DNA of 49,252 nucleotides. Origin: Thermoanaerobacteraceae bacterium (lineage in GTDB: Bacteria > Bacillota > JADQBR01). Positions 15,987-22,446 of the stretch are shown here, in pieces. Position 1 is the stretch's first letter. Each line of letters starts with the position of its first letter. Location: the NCBI GenBank assembly GCA_017656305.1, contig JACDOG010000016.1, forward strand, positions 1 to 49,252, written 5' to 3'. The position numbers were made by a program, and so were the translations under genes. The notes beneath the pieces were generated by a model that saw only the letters and a list, made by a program, of their open reading frames with translations, was not told where the DNA came from and ran no database searches.

Positions 15987-16040
15987 TAATGCATGTATCC
16001 AGGTAATACATGCTAATGCATGTATCCAGGTAATACATGC
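15987..16040. repeat. Tandem duplication of a 27-bp palindromic unit
   Basis: Two exact 27-bp copies (15987-16013 and 16014-16040). Each contains GCATGTAT and ATACATGC, a perfect 8-bp hairpin with a 7-base loop. The pair lies between the M-box aptamer and its terminator on the minus strand. Confidence 0.9.
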
Positions 16041-16062
16041 AAGGACACAGCACACCCAAACG

Positions 16063-16222
16063 CACTTCACTTGTAGAGCTTTGACACTGTATGGCGTAGG
16101 GTTACCCCAGCTCCATTAGGTAAAGCCTTAATCCGGCAGTACCTGTTTTACCCATTGGCGTCTCTCGACGTTTCCGGGCAGAAGCCTGTTTCCATACAGG
16201 AGCCTCGCCTAACGAAGTATTG
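16063..16222 (-). ncRNA. M-box (ykoK) magnesium riboswitch aptamer
   Basis: The minus strand shows the conserved M-box series in order: CTTCGTTAGGCGAGGCTCC, TGTATGGAAACAGGCT, TGCCCGGAAACG, GACGCCAATGGGT, then GGAGCTGGGG, ACGCCATACAGTG and AAGCTCTAC near the 3' end. These match the B. subtilis mgtE (ykoK) leader closely. Mg2+ binding compacts the aptamer and favours the downstream terminator, switching mgtE off. A promoter lies 30 bases upstream. Confidence 0.95.
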
Positions 16223-16252
16223 CGTTTGGCAGATATGTCGTTTTCCCGTTTA

Positions 16253-16281
16253 AATATAACATTTATAAATTGTCTTGACAA
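16253..16281 (-). promoter_or_regulatory. Sigma-A promoter of the mgtE transcript
   Basis: On the minus strand TTGTCA and TATATT are 17 bases apart. Predicted start of transcription is near 16246, some 25 bases before the M-box aptamer. Confidence 0.6.
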
Positions 16282-16317
16282 GAGTGGATATGCTAAATGT
16301 CGGGAGGTTTTTACAAA

Positions 16318-17268
16318 ATGAAAGTAGGTAAGCCTTTCCTACCCATGGATCCGGTATTGATAGACGAAATTTTTGACGATAGTGATTGGGCCTACCAGGT
16401 GAAGTGGGACGGTGTGCGTATTGTGGCACACGTGTCCGGCGACGAGGTCAGGCTTTTCAATAAACGGCAAAACGAGCGCACCCGCCAGTACCCGGAAATG
16501 TTATCCATTGTCAAGGGGGCTGTAAACGGGAGGGAGGCTATCTTGGACGGGGAAATGATTGCCCTGCGCCATGGCAAGCCGAGCTTTTATGACGTTATCC
16601 GGCGCGACTGGGCTAGCAGTGCCAAAAGCATTAATGCTCTCATAAAGGAAGTACCTGTCAGCTACATGCTGTTTGACATTATTTACTTAGACGGTGAGGA
16701 CTTGCGGGCTCTCCCCTGGGAGGAAAGACAGGAACGGCTTTTGGCAGCGGTGCGCCAGCACGACCGGCTGGTGATAACCGACACTATCTTTGGCGAGGGA
16801 ACGGCCCTGTTTCAAGGAGTGGCGGACCAGGGCCTGGAAGGTGTGGTGGCCAAGCAAAGACGCAGCTGGTACATTGCCGGTGGAAAAAACAAACTGTGGC
16901 GGAAGGCGAAGGTCTGGCAGGAAATCAACTGCGTCATTGGCGGGTATACCCTGTCCGGTAACGAGCTGGCCGCCTTTTTAGTGGGCGGGTATGTCACAGG
17001 ACGCTTAACCTACTGGGGAAAAGTAAACGCCGCTTTCAAGCAGGAAGAAAAAGACCGGGTGAAAGGGTACCTGCGGCAACTGGCAGTGCCGGACTGCCCG
17101 TTTGTCCGGCCACCCCGGCCGGGCGGCAGGGTAAAAATAAACTGGGTGAAGCCGGAACTGGTAATTACAGTGCAGTTTTTGGAATGGACGGACGATTTAA
17201 AACTGAGGCATCCCAGGATACTCGGCTTCAGTACGGCCAGCCCCGGAGAGTGTACTTTACATTCCTGA
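16318..17268 (+). CDS. ATP-dependent DNA ligase (LigD ligase-domain type)
   Basis: A 316-residue ATP-dependent DNA ligase. Motif I is YQVKWDGVR, where the Lys is adenylated; motif III is MLFDIIYLDG, motif IV LEGVVAKQR and motif V KLWRKAKVW. An OB-fold domain follows to the end. Size and motifs match the ligase domain of bacterial LigD and stand-alone LigC-type ligases used in non-homologous end joining. No Ku, polymerase or nuclease gene is in the window. ATG 16318 is preferred over ATG 16297 because GGGAGG lies between them, 11 bases before 16318. Diverges from the mgtE promoter. It could serve repair of spore DNA during germination, by analogy with Bacillus LigD. That is inference. Confidence 0.87.
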   Translation: MKVGKPFLPMDPVLIDEIFDDSDWAYQVKWDGVRIVAHVSGDEVRLFNKRQNERTRQYPEMLSIVKGAVNGREAILDGEMIALRHGKPSFYDVIRRDWASSAKSINALIKEVPVSYMLFDIIYLDGEDLRALPWEERQERLLAAVRQHDRLVITDTIFGEGTALFQGVADQGLEGVVAKQRRSWYIAGGKNKLWRKAKVWQEINCVIGGYTLSGNELAAFLVGGYVTGRLTYWGKVNAAFKQEEKDRVKGYLRQLAVPDCPFVRPPRPGGRVKINWVKPELVITVQFLEWTDDLKLRHPRILGFSTASPGECTLHS

Positions 17269-17345
17269 TATCATAAATTTCTGGATTTATCATATATTTA
17301 TGCAGGGATACAAACAACAGTTGTCGAAATTTTTTTAAAATGCCT

Positions 17346-17380
17346 GTTCGAAAAGAGTTAACCGCTGTAGCTTTTCGAAC
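17346..17380 (+). repeat. Inverted repeat upstream of the ferredoxin gene
   Basis: GTTCGAAAAG and CTTTTCGAAC are perfect 10-bp complements around 15 bases. There is no T-run, so it is not a clear terminator; it may be a leader hairpin or operator of the ferredoxin gene starting at 17417. Confidence 0.5.
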
Positions 17381-17416
17381 CACAAACAAACCATGCTTCA
17401 GGGAGGGGAATTAACC

Positions 17417-17620
17417 ATGGCCAAAAAGAAATTTAAATTTGATTACGTAATCAGGGCGGAGGACTGCTGGGACTGTGCCACTTGCGTAACCGAATGCCGT
17501 GAAGAGGCTATTTTCGTTAACGATGATGTAAGGTACGAAATTGATCAGGAAAAATGCATCCGCTGTGCACGCTGCTTCAAGGCCTGTCCTGTAGAAGCCA
17601 TCGAAAAAGTATCCGCATAG
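17417..17620 (+). CDS. 2[4Fe-4S] ferredoxin-like protein
   Basis: A 67-residue ferredoxin with two cluster motifs. CWDCATCVTEC is followed by REEAI rather than PxxAI, so the proline normally after the fourth cysteine is replaced by Arg. The second, CIRCARCFKACPVEAI, is canonical. Together they bind two [4Fe-4S] clusters for low-potential electron transfer in the cytoplasm. The ATG at 17417 follows GGGAGGGG. A leader hairpin and a terminator flank it, so it is a single-gene unit; its redox partner is not evident. Confidence 0.88.
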   Translation: MAKKKFKFDYVIRAEDCWDCATCVTECREEAIFVNDDVRYEIDQEKCIRCARCFKACPVEAIEKVSA

Positions 17621-17642
17621 CTGAAAATAACCGAAATTTTGG

Positions 17643-17678
17643 AGTGCTGTCATAAAGTTTGCATGGCAGCACTTTTTC
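17643..17678 (+). terminator. Rho-independent terminator after ferredoxin
   Basis: AGTGCTG and CAGCACT form the stem (extended imperfectly by TCA/TGG), followed by TTTTT. Confidence 0.8.
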
Positions 17679-17738
17679 CGTTTTACATGTCAGCAGATTT
17701 TCCTCTTGCCACTGGCATATTTTTATTCAATCCTGGTA

Positions 17739-17747
17739 TGTTATAAT
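17739..17747 (+). promoter_or_regulatory. Extended -10 promoter of the FmdB-type gene
   Basis: TGTTATAAT is an extended -10 with a perfect TATAAT, about 80 bases before the start codon. Confidence 0.45.
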
Positions 17748-17829
17748 AACAATGTATATTGCAGCATTGCACGCACAAATCTTTTTTAGATTTTCCACTA
17801 TTAATTAATATATGCAGGAGGGGACCGAA

Positions 17830-18039
17830 ATGCCGAACTACGACTTCAAATGCAAGCAGTGCAATCATAAATTCAGCAGGCGTGTCAGTTTTTCCGAGAA
17901 AGACCGGGTGACTTGCCCGAAATGCCAGGGTGCGGCAGAGCAGATCTTTACTGGATTTCTCTACTCCAAGCCGAGCGGCGGGGGAAGTACCGGCGGTGGC
18001 TGCTCTGCTTCCAGCTGTAGCGGCTGCTCGGGTTGCTAA
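17830..18039 (+). CDS. FmdB-type zinc ribbon protein
   Basis: A 69-residue protein of the FmdB/CxxC_CxxC_SSSS family. The N-terminus MPNYDFKCKQCNHKF and the later VTCPKCQGAAEQIF form a four-cysteine zinc ribbon. The tail is Gly/Ser/Cys-rich, ending CSASSCSGCSGC, as in many family members. FmdB was named as a regulatory protein of an amidase operon, but most members have no known role. ATG 17830 has GCAGGAGGGG 7 bases upstream. Confidence 0.85.
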   Translation: MPNYDFKCKQCNHKFSRRVSFSEKDRVTCPKCQGAAEQIFTGFLYSKPSGGGSTGGGCSASSCSGCSGC

Positions 18040-18113
18040 CACAAAATTTTTCTGCTCACTCCTTAACCCGGAAATGCATAAGATATGAGAAACGGGACCG
18101 GGAGTGGGCGTAG

Positions 18114-19028
18114 TTGCGTGATTTTAAAGTACTGGCTTACTGCATGCCGCAGCGGGATAACGTTGAAGCGCTGCGATTTGGAAGATATTTGACTCATTTG
18201 GCCGTAACCGGCTTTGCCGTTGCTGCTGACGGAAATATTAGCGTACCCGGCGGGTTTGAACCGCTCCTGGGCCTTCAAGAACAGGGACTGGACATTCTTC
18301 CTGTTGTTCAGAACCTGGTGCAGGGTGCCTTTGACGGAAAGCTGCTGGCGGAAATCCTGAACAACCTGCGGAAACGGAGACGGCTAGTCAACAACTGTGT
18401 GCAGCTGGTGCAAAAGTACCGGTGTTCCGGCATCCATATAAACTTTGAAAACTACAAGGAAGAGGCCGCCGTGCTGACCCGCTTCATGCACGAGCTTTAT
18501 CAGGAGTTAAAGGGTGAAGCCACCGTTAGCATGGCGCTGCCCGCAAAAACGAAGGAGACCACCTGGTTTGAAGGTTATAATTACCGGGGACTATCGGAAG
18601 TGAATGATTTTGCCCTGTTGATGACCTATGACCTGCATTGGCCGGGAGGGGAACCGGGACCGGTGAGCTCTGTCCCATGGATGGAGCAGGTGGTGGATAA
18701 TGCTCTCAGCAGGGGTTGGAAACATAAGCAACTGTTCCTGGGTGTTCCCCTCTACGGCTATGATTGGCCCCGGCATGACCGGGCCAGGGTCGTGCTTCAT
18801 TCCCAGGTGATGTCCTTATTGGAAAGCAAGGGTATTCACAGCACCTGGGACCGGCAACACGGCGAAAGTCACTTTACTTATTTAAAGGACGGCCAAAAGC
18901 ACCAAGTTTGGTTTCAGGATACTCAATCCGTGGGTGTGAAGATTGCCCTGGCCAAAGAAAAAGGTCTGGCCGGGGTGGGTTTTTGGCGGCTGGGTTTCCA
19001 GTTTCCCGGACTGTGGGATGTTTTGTAA
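18114..19028 (+). CDS. Cytosolic GH18-like (YaaH-type) protein
   Basis: A 304-residue GH18-fold protein without signal peptide or LysM, starting at TTG 18114. It aligns along its length with the GH18 part of the protein encoded at 12606-14162: ALLMTYDLHWPGGEPGPVSS, LGVPLYGYDWP, HQVWFQDTQSVGVKIALAKE and LAGVGFWRLG all have counterparts there. The catalytic strand reads CSGIHINFENY; the Glu is kept, but the Asp residues of the DxxDxDxE motif are replaced by Ser, His and Asn. It may therefore be a weak hydrolase or a sugar-binding protein. It is followed after 11 bases by the DUF3786 gene, probably one operon. Confidence 0.78.
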   Translation: MRDFKVLAYCMPQRDNVEALRFGRYLTHLAVTGFAVAADGNISVPGGFEPLLGLQEQGLDILPVVQNLVQGAFDGKLLAEILNNLRKRRRLVNNCVQLVQKYRCSGIHINFENYKEEAAVLTRFMHELYQELKGEATVSMALPAKTKETTWFEGYNYRGLSEVNDFALLMTYDLHWPGGEPGPVSSVPWMEQVVDNALSRGWKHKQLFLGVPLYGYDWPRHDRARVVLHSQVMSLLESKGIHSTWDRQHGESHFTYLKDGQKHQVWFQDTQSVGVKIALAKEKGLAGVGFWRLGFQFPGLWDVL

Positions 19029-19039
19029 GGAGGGGTGCG

Positions 19040-19654
19040 ATGTCGGAACAAGTATACGGAAATTACGAAAGTGGCTACCAGCATGCGGTTGAGCTGCTGG
19101 CTACCGGCGATCCCGAACTGATGGCCGACTGCAGCGGCGCCACTTATGATGCGGGCAAGCAGTTGTTTACCATTAGATACTGCAACCGTATCTACCACGT
19201 GTCTTATCCCGACGGTAAGATAACTTCACCGACAGAGGAAGTAAACAAGGCGGACATGCAGATCCTACCCTATTACCTGGCGCAAGCTAGCGGTTTGCCG
19301 CCGCGGGGCAAGTGGCTTTCCTTCATGCAGCTTCCCGGCGGACCGCACCATTATGCGCTTTTCAAACTGGAAGCCATAAACCCGCTGGCGGAACGCTTCG
19401 GCAATGACCTGGCAAGTTTTATTAAAATTGCTGAGGACATGGGTGGAGAACCCATAGACACGGGCGATGTCGGGTATGTTATAAAGGCCCTTCCCAAAAT
19501 ACCCCTGGGAGTGGCTGTCTGGCAGGGAGATGATGAATTTCCTGCCACTGCCAACATAGTCTTCGATGCCTCGGCACCGACTTATCTATCCACCGATACA
19601 CTTTACCTACTGGGGATCCAGCTGTCCATGAAGTTAAGGCAGCGGGCAGCATAG
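19040..19654 (+). CDS. DUF3786 family protein
   Basis: A 204-residue soluble protein matching the DUF3786 pattern of anaerobic Firmicutes and Deltaproteobacteria. These are proteins of unknown role, sometimes near corrinoid, CO dehydrogenase or Fe-S genes. Features: an acidic N-terminus, YPDGKI near residue 55, ILPYYLAQASGLPPRGKWLSF in the centre, and PLGVAVWQGDDEFPATANIV near 155. ATG 19040 follows AAGGAGGGG. Longer in-frame extension to 18908 overlaps the upstream gene and is rejected. Function unknown. Confidence 0.75.
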   Translation: MSEQVYGNYESGYQHAVELLATGDPELMADCSGATYDAGKQLFTIRYCNRIYHVSYPDGKITSPTEEVNKADMQILPYYLAQASGLPPRGKWLSFMQLPGGPHHYALFKLEAINPLAERFGNDLASFIKIAEDMGGEPIDTGDVGYVIKALPKIPLGVAVWQGDDEFPATANIVFDASAPTYLSTDTLYLLGIQLSMKLRQRAA

Positions 19655-19663
19655 TACATGTCA

Positions 19664-19700
19664 CCATTTAAGCTTTACTGGCTTAAATGGTGTTATTTTT
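19664..19700 (+). terminator. Rho-independent terminator after the DUF3786 gene
   Basis: ACCATTTAAGC and GCTTAAATGGT form a perfect 11-bp stem; GTTATTTTTTT follows. Confidence 0.88.
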
Positions 19701-19722
19701 TTATCAAGAGTGTGGTTATCTG

Positions 19723-19751
19723 TTGTTTGAGCAGGAATTAAAGTATATGTT
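19723..19751 (+). promoter_or_regulatory. Candidate sigma-A promoter of ilvC
   Basis: TTGTTT and TATGTT are 17 bases apart, about 45 bases before the ilvC start. The leader is too short for a riboswitch, so ilvC is apparently not under the T-box control seen for ilvE. Confidence 0.4.
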
Positions 19752-19794
19752 ATAGAATAAATATCATTTAATATTTTAAAGGAGGGTTTAGTTT

Positions 19795-20793
19795 ATGACG
19801 CAAATATATTACGATGCAGATGCAGACCTTCAGGTACTGCAAGGTAAAACCATTGCGGTTATGGGCTACGGCAGCCAGGGGCATGCCCAGGCTTTAAATC
19901 TCAAAGACAGCGGGCTTGACGTTATTGTAGGTCTGAGGAAAGGAAGTAAGTCCTGGGAAAAGGCCGAGCAGAACGGGCTTAAAGTTATGACTGTTGCTGA
20001 GGCGGCTGCAGCGGCTGATATTATTCAGGTTTTACTACCTGATGAGAAGCAGGCTGAAGTTTATGAGAACGAAATAGTTTCCTCCTTAACCGAAGGTAAA
20101 ACTTTAATGTTTTCCCATGGTTTCAACATCCATTTTTCACAAATCAAACCGCCGGAAAATGTGGACGTTATCATGGTGGCCCCCAAGAGCCCGGGACATC
20201 TCGTGCGGAGAATGTATGTCGAGGGCAATGGAGTACCGGCATTAATTGCGGTACATCAAGACTATACCGGTAAAGCAGAGGCGACGGCTTTGGCTTACGC
20301 TAAAGGTATTGGCTGCACTCGAGCAGGGGTTATTAAGACTACTTTCAAAGAGGAAACAGAAACCGACCTGTTCGGTGAACAGGCTGTACTCTGCGGCGGC
20401 TTGACCAGCTTAATCAAAAACGGTTTTGAAACCCTTGTTGAAGCCGGGTACCAACCGGAAATTGCCTATTTTGAGTGCCTGCATGAAATGAAACTGATCA
20501 TAGACATGATTTATGAGGGCGGTTTAAGCTGGATGCGTTATTCAGTCAGTGATACCTGCCAGTACGGCGACTTGACCCGGGGACCGAGGGTTATTAACGA
20601 ATCCGTTCGCAAAGAAATGGAGCAGCTGCTGAAAGAAATTCAAAGCGGGCAATTTGCTAAAGAGTGGATTTTGGAAAACCGCGCCAACCGTCCTGTATTT
20701 AATGCCTTAACCAAGAAAGATGAGGAGCATCAAATAGAAAAGGTCGGGGCAAAATTACGCAAGATGATGCCTTGGTTGAAAACGGAAGAATGA
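19795..20793 (+). CDS. ilvC: Ketol-acid reductoisomerase (NADP+)
   Basis: A 332-residue class I KARI, the second common enzyme of valine, leucine and isoleucine synthesis. It isomerises and reduces 2-acetolactate (or 2-aceto-2-hydroxybutyrate) with Mg2+ and NADPH. The Rossmann loop is [15 protein letters not shown]; the following LRKGSKSW gives Arg and two Ser that favour NADPH. Metal and substrate residues appear in [12 protein letters not shown] and in [14 protein letters not shown] 19795 has AGGAGGG 10 bases upstream. It is an independent unit closed by a terminator, 1.8 kb before the main ilv-leu operon. Confidence 0.97.
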   Translation: MTQIYYDADADLQVLQGKTIAVMGYGSQGHAQALNLKDSGLDVIVGLRKGSKSWEKAEQNGLKVMTVAEAAAAADIIQVLLPDEKQAEVYENEIVSSLTEGKTLMFSHGFNIHFSQIKPPENVDVIMVAPKSPGHLVRRMYVEGNGVPALIAVHQDYTGKAEATALAYAKGIGCTRAGVIKTTFKEETETDLFGEQAVLCGGLTSLIKNGFETLVEAGYQPEIAYFECLHEMKLIIDMIYEGGLSWMRYSVSDTCQYGDLTRGPRVINESVRKEMEQLLKEIQSGQFAKEWILENRANRPVFNALTKKDEEHQIEKVGAKLRKMMPWLKTEE

Positions 20794-20800
20794 GGTATAA

Positions 20801-20832
20801 AAAGCTCACTTTTAAAAAGTGGGCTTTTTTAT
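20801..20832 (+). terminator. Rho-independent terminator after ilvC
   Basis: AAGCTCACTTT pairs with AAAGTGGGCTT around TTAA, followed by a T-run. Confidence 0.85.
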
Positions 20833-20874
20833 TGCAACTTTTTTTGCACAAAACTGGCATAATTTATAAAATTA

Positions 20875-20913
20875 TTCAAAAATTCACATCGAGAACCGTC
20901 CCCGATGTGAATT
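20875..20913 (-). terminator. Terminator-like palindrome with GGGGACGGTTCT loop
   Basis: AATTCACATCG and CGATGTGAATT are perfect 11-bp complements, with a T-run on the minus strand, so it can end the three-gene cluster on that strand. The loop carries AGAACCGTCCCC. I have an impression that this sequence occurs in dispersed palindromes of related Clostridia. Confidence 0.6.
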
Positions 20914-20926
20914 GGATGTGAGTTTT

Positions 20927-21175
20927 TTACTGTGCGGAGTTATCTTCCGGGTCGCCGCGGTCTACTTTCATGCCGCCGCGGCCCACGTACGGCGGTGGTT
21001 CTACAGATACTTTAATATTTGCTTTCATACCGTCGGCAATTTCCGTGGCAAATTCTGCACTAGTGCCCATGGGGTCGTAAGGTGCTTTGGTTTTGGCTGC
21101 ATCACCGGCTGAATGCTGTTGCAGTCTTTTTTGCTGCTTTTGCTCTTTTATGTTTGTCTTGTTTAAATACGTCAC
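20927..21175 (-). CDS. Small spore-type protein, gamma-SASP-like (82 aa)
   Basis: An 82-residue hydrophilic protein, GTG 21175 behind AAGGGGGA. The N-terminal half is Lys/Gln-rich (KEQKQQKRLQQHSAGDAA). The middle has SAEFATEIADG, similar to the AEFATET-type repeats of gamma small acid-soluble spore proteins, and the end is VGRGGMKVDRGDPEDNSAQ. The resemblance is short and suggestive only. It is the last gene of a three-gene minus-strand cluster, 12 bases after the preceding stop. Confidence 0.55.
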   Translation of the reverse strand: MTYLNKTNIKEQKQQKRLQQHSAGDAAKTKAPYDPMGTSAEFATEIADGMKANIKVSVEPPPYVGRGGMKVDRGDPEDNSAQ

Positions 21176-21187
21176 AACAAATCCCCC

Positions 21188-21532
21188 TTAATGTTCATTG
21201 TATGGTGGAAAATGGTATTCCTCGTTCTGCATATTTTTTTCCGGGCTGCTAAAAGTGTTCTGGGTGTTTTGGGTAGTAGTAGTTGCAGCAACTGCAGTTG
21301 CAGTTTGCTGCTGGCCCTGTGGTTGATCCGCTTCGAAAAAATCCAGAGCTATTTCAAAGGGCATGCTTGTAAGCTGCTGCATGATGCTCAGAGAACGGTT
21401 AACTGCATTGCCAAAGGTAGAATTATTATTGTTGGGCGTATCGTTCCAAAAATCCTGTGCTACCCTGAAGGGCATGGTTGTCAGCTCTTCCATCAAGCGT
21501 ATGTTATTACGTACGATAGTATTTAGTGACAA
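21188..21532 (-). CDS. Unrecognised protein with internal duplication (114 aa)
   Basis: No family recognised. The N-terminal two thirds contain two copies of one motif: RLMEELTTMPFRVAQDFWND and SIMQQLTSMPFEIALDFFEA, separated by an Asn-rich stretch (NDTPNNNNSTFGN). The rest is Gln/Thr/Ala-rich and ends EYHFPPYNEH. The composition resembles spore coat or phasin-like proteins. Start: TTG 21532, with GGTGGTGA upstream; GTG 21544 is the alternative. The upstream gene ends at 21545, so the two are tightly coupled. Confidence 0.6.
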   Translation of the reverse strand: MSLNTIVRNNIRLMEELTTMPFRVAQDFWNDTPNNNNSTFGNAVNRSLSIMQQLTSMPFEIALDFFEADQPQGQQQTATAVAATTTTQNTQNTFSSPEKNMQNEEYHFPPYNEH

Positions 21533-21544
21533 GATGCTCACCAC

Positions 21545-21691
21545 CTACTTATTTTTTTTAAAAGCGATTAAGATTACTTCTTCGTTGGGATTGGTTTCCC
21601 TGAGATTGCTGTTTATGGCATCTTCTAACTGTTTGAGCTGGTCCAAGTCATTGTGCGATAGAGAAGCAAATTCGTATCCCTGAACGCTCAT
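21545..21691 (-). CDS. Small unrecognised protein (48 aa)
   Basis: ATG 21691 with AAAGGAGGA 9 bases upstream. The 48-residue product has a predicted helix, SLSHNDLDQLKQLEDAINSN, and a C-terminal strand, EEVILIAFKKNK. It is the first gene of a three-gene minus-strand operon with the duplicated-motif protein and the SASP-like protein. Just upstream, at 21744-21757, is the palindrome ACATATGAATATGT. Function unknown. Confidence 0.6.
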   Translation of the reverse strand: MSVQGYEFASLSHNDLDQLKQLEDAINSNLRETNPNEEVILIAFKKNK

Positions 21692-21869
21692 ACGAGATTC
21701 CTCCTTTTTATGTTGCTTATTATTAGTATTCCAAAGCATACATATGAATATGTACTGTAGTTTTGAATACCAATGTATAAAAATGTTTTGTACAAAAGCA
21801 AAGTGGATCTTTCTTATGCGAGCATACCTGTAACAATTTGTCTGAAAAGTATTTTTTTAAAAAAAGTTC

Positions 21870-21898
21870 TTGACACATTATTAAACGTTGGCTATACT
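21870..21898 (+). promoter_or_regulatory. Strong sigma-A promoter of the ilv-leu operon
   Basis: TTGACA and TATACT with an ideal 17-base spacer, preceded by an A/T-rich UP-like tract at 21851-21865. Predicted start of transcription is near 21905, about 690 bases before ilvE. Confidence 0.85.
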
Positions 21899-22040
21899 AA
21901 AATTTAAAATATATAGTTGACAATGCGATGCGGAAGATACGTTACAGGTAAGTCCCTGGGTCCAGAGAGTCGGGGTTAGGTGGGAGCCCGGCGTCAAACT
22001 TATCCTGTAATATCCCTTCCAAGCAGCACCACCCAAAGAG

Positions 22041-22135
22041 TCGAGGCGCGAAGTACGAAGTGGGAAGTGTGAAGCTTTTGGACCAAGCCAAAAGCAGCAA
22101 ATACGAAAATTCGAACCTCGTACTTCGAACTTCGA
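22041..22135 (+). repeat. Extra long hairpin within the T-box leader
   Basis: 22041-22058 and 22118-22135 are inverted copies (15 of 18 identical, one more able to wobble), with CGAAGTACGA at the core. Inside is a second hairpin, GCTTTTG (22074-22080) with CAAAAGC (22089-22095). The region lies between stem I and the antiterminator and is rich in GAAGT/ACTTC steps. Confidence 0.6.
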
Positions 22136-22241
22136 GTTGAGTAGGTGGTTGCCGGGGTAGCGAACGCCCGTTACAGCGTCCTGTGTCACTGGCACATATA
22201 AGAGGCTGCTTTTTTGCGCAGCAAGTTGGGTGGTACCGCGG

Positions 22242-22280
22242 GTCCTCTCGTCCCAATTTTTGGGATAAGAGGGCTTTTTT
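22242..22280 (+). terminator. T-box-controlled terminator
   Basis: CCTCTCGTCCCA pairs with TGGGATAAGAGG around ATTTT, followed by GCTTTTTT. It overlaps the 3' side of the antiterminator. Confidence 0.9.
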
Positions 22281-22346
22281 ACTACCCGATTTAGCGGTTG
22301 CATGGGATGGGGGTTGTTGCTGTTCCTTTAAAATTTTATATGGAAA

Positions 22347-22446
22347 AAGAGGGAAGTGTACCTAGGGTTCCGCGCCAAAATTGGCGGTCTGGACCGAGCG
22401 GTACAGGCATCCGGACTGGATGTTACACCGTGGGGATAAAAGACTC
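22347..22446 (+). ncRNA. ykkC subtype 2 riboswitch aptamer, probably ppGpp-sensing
   Basis: The core of the ykkC superfamily is evident: GTGTACCTAGGGTTCCGC (22357-22374), GGACCGAGCGGTACAGGC (22391-22408), then GTTACACCGTGGGGATAAAAG (22422 on). The GGACCGAGCGGTACAGG and ACACCGTGGGGA forms are those of subtype 2 (PRPP or ppGpp) rather than guanidine-I. Location before ilvE and after a T-box favours ppGpp, since ppGpp riboswitches are known from branched-chain amino acid genes in Firmicutes. Ligand choice is inference from context; PRPP is the alternative. A terminator at 22441-22502 overlaps the end of the aptamer. Confidence 0.85.

Larger units (their letters stand above)
21925..22283 (+). ncRNA. 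T-box riboswitch (probably isoleucine-specific)
   Basis: A T-box leader. Stem I runs from GGAAGATACGTTACAGG (21932-21948) to CCTGTAATATCCCTTCC (22004-22020) and includes the AGAGAGT block (21964) and GGGAGCCC. The T-box proper is AAGTTGGGTGGTACCGCG at 22223-22240, with TGGT to pair with the ACCA end of uncharged tRNA. The specifier loop next to CCTGTAA reads TATCCC, so ATC (Ile, 22012-22014) is the likely specifier. The terminator overlaps the antiterminator at 22242-22280. Uncharged tRNA should allow read-through into the BCAA operon. Specifier assignment is inference. Confidence 0.92.

Noticed and set aside
15715-16119. A 134-codon plus-strand frame across the mgtE leader
   Set aside because: It crosses the start of mgtE, the hairpin and the M-box on the other strand; no ribosome-binding site.
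21881-22303. A 140-codon minus-strand frame across the T-box
   Set aside because: The region is a structured RNA leader on the plus strand; the frame has no start site support.
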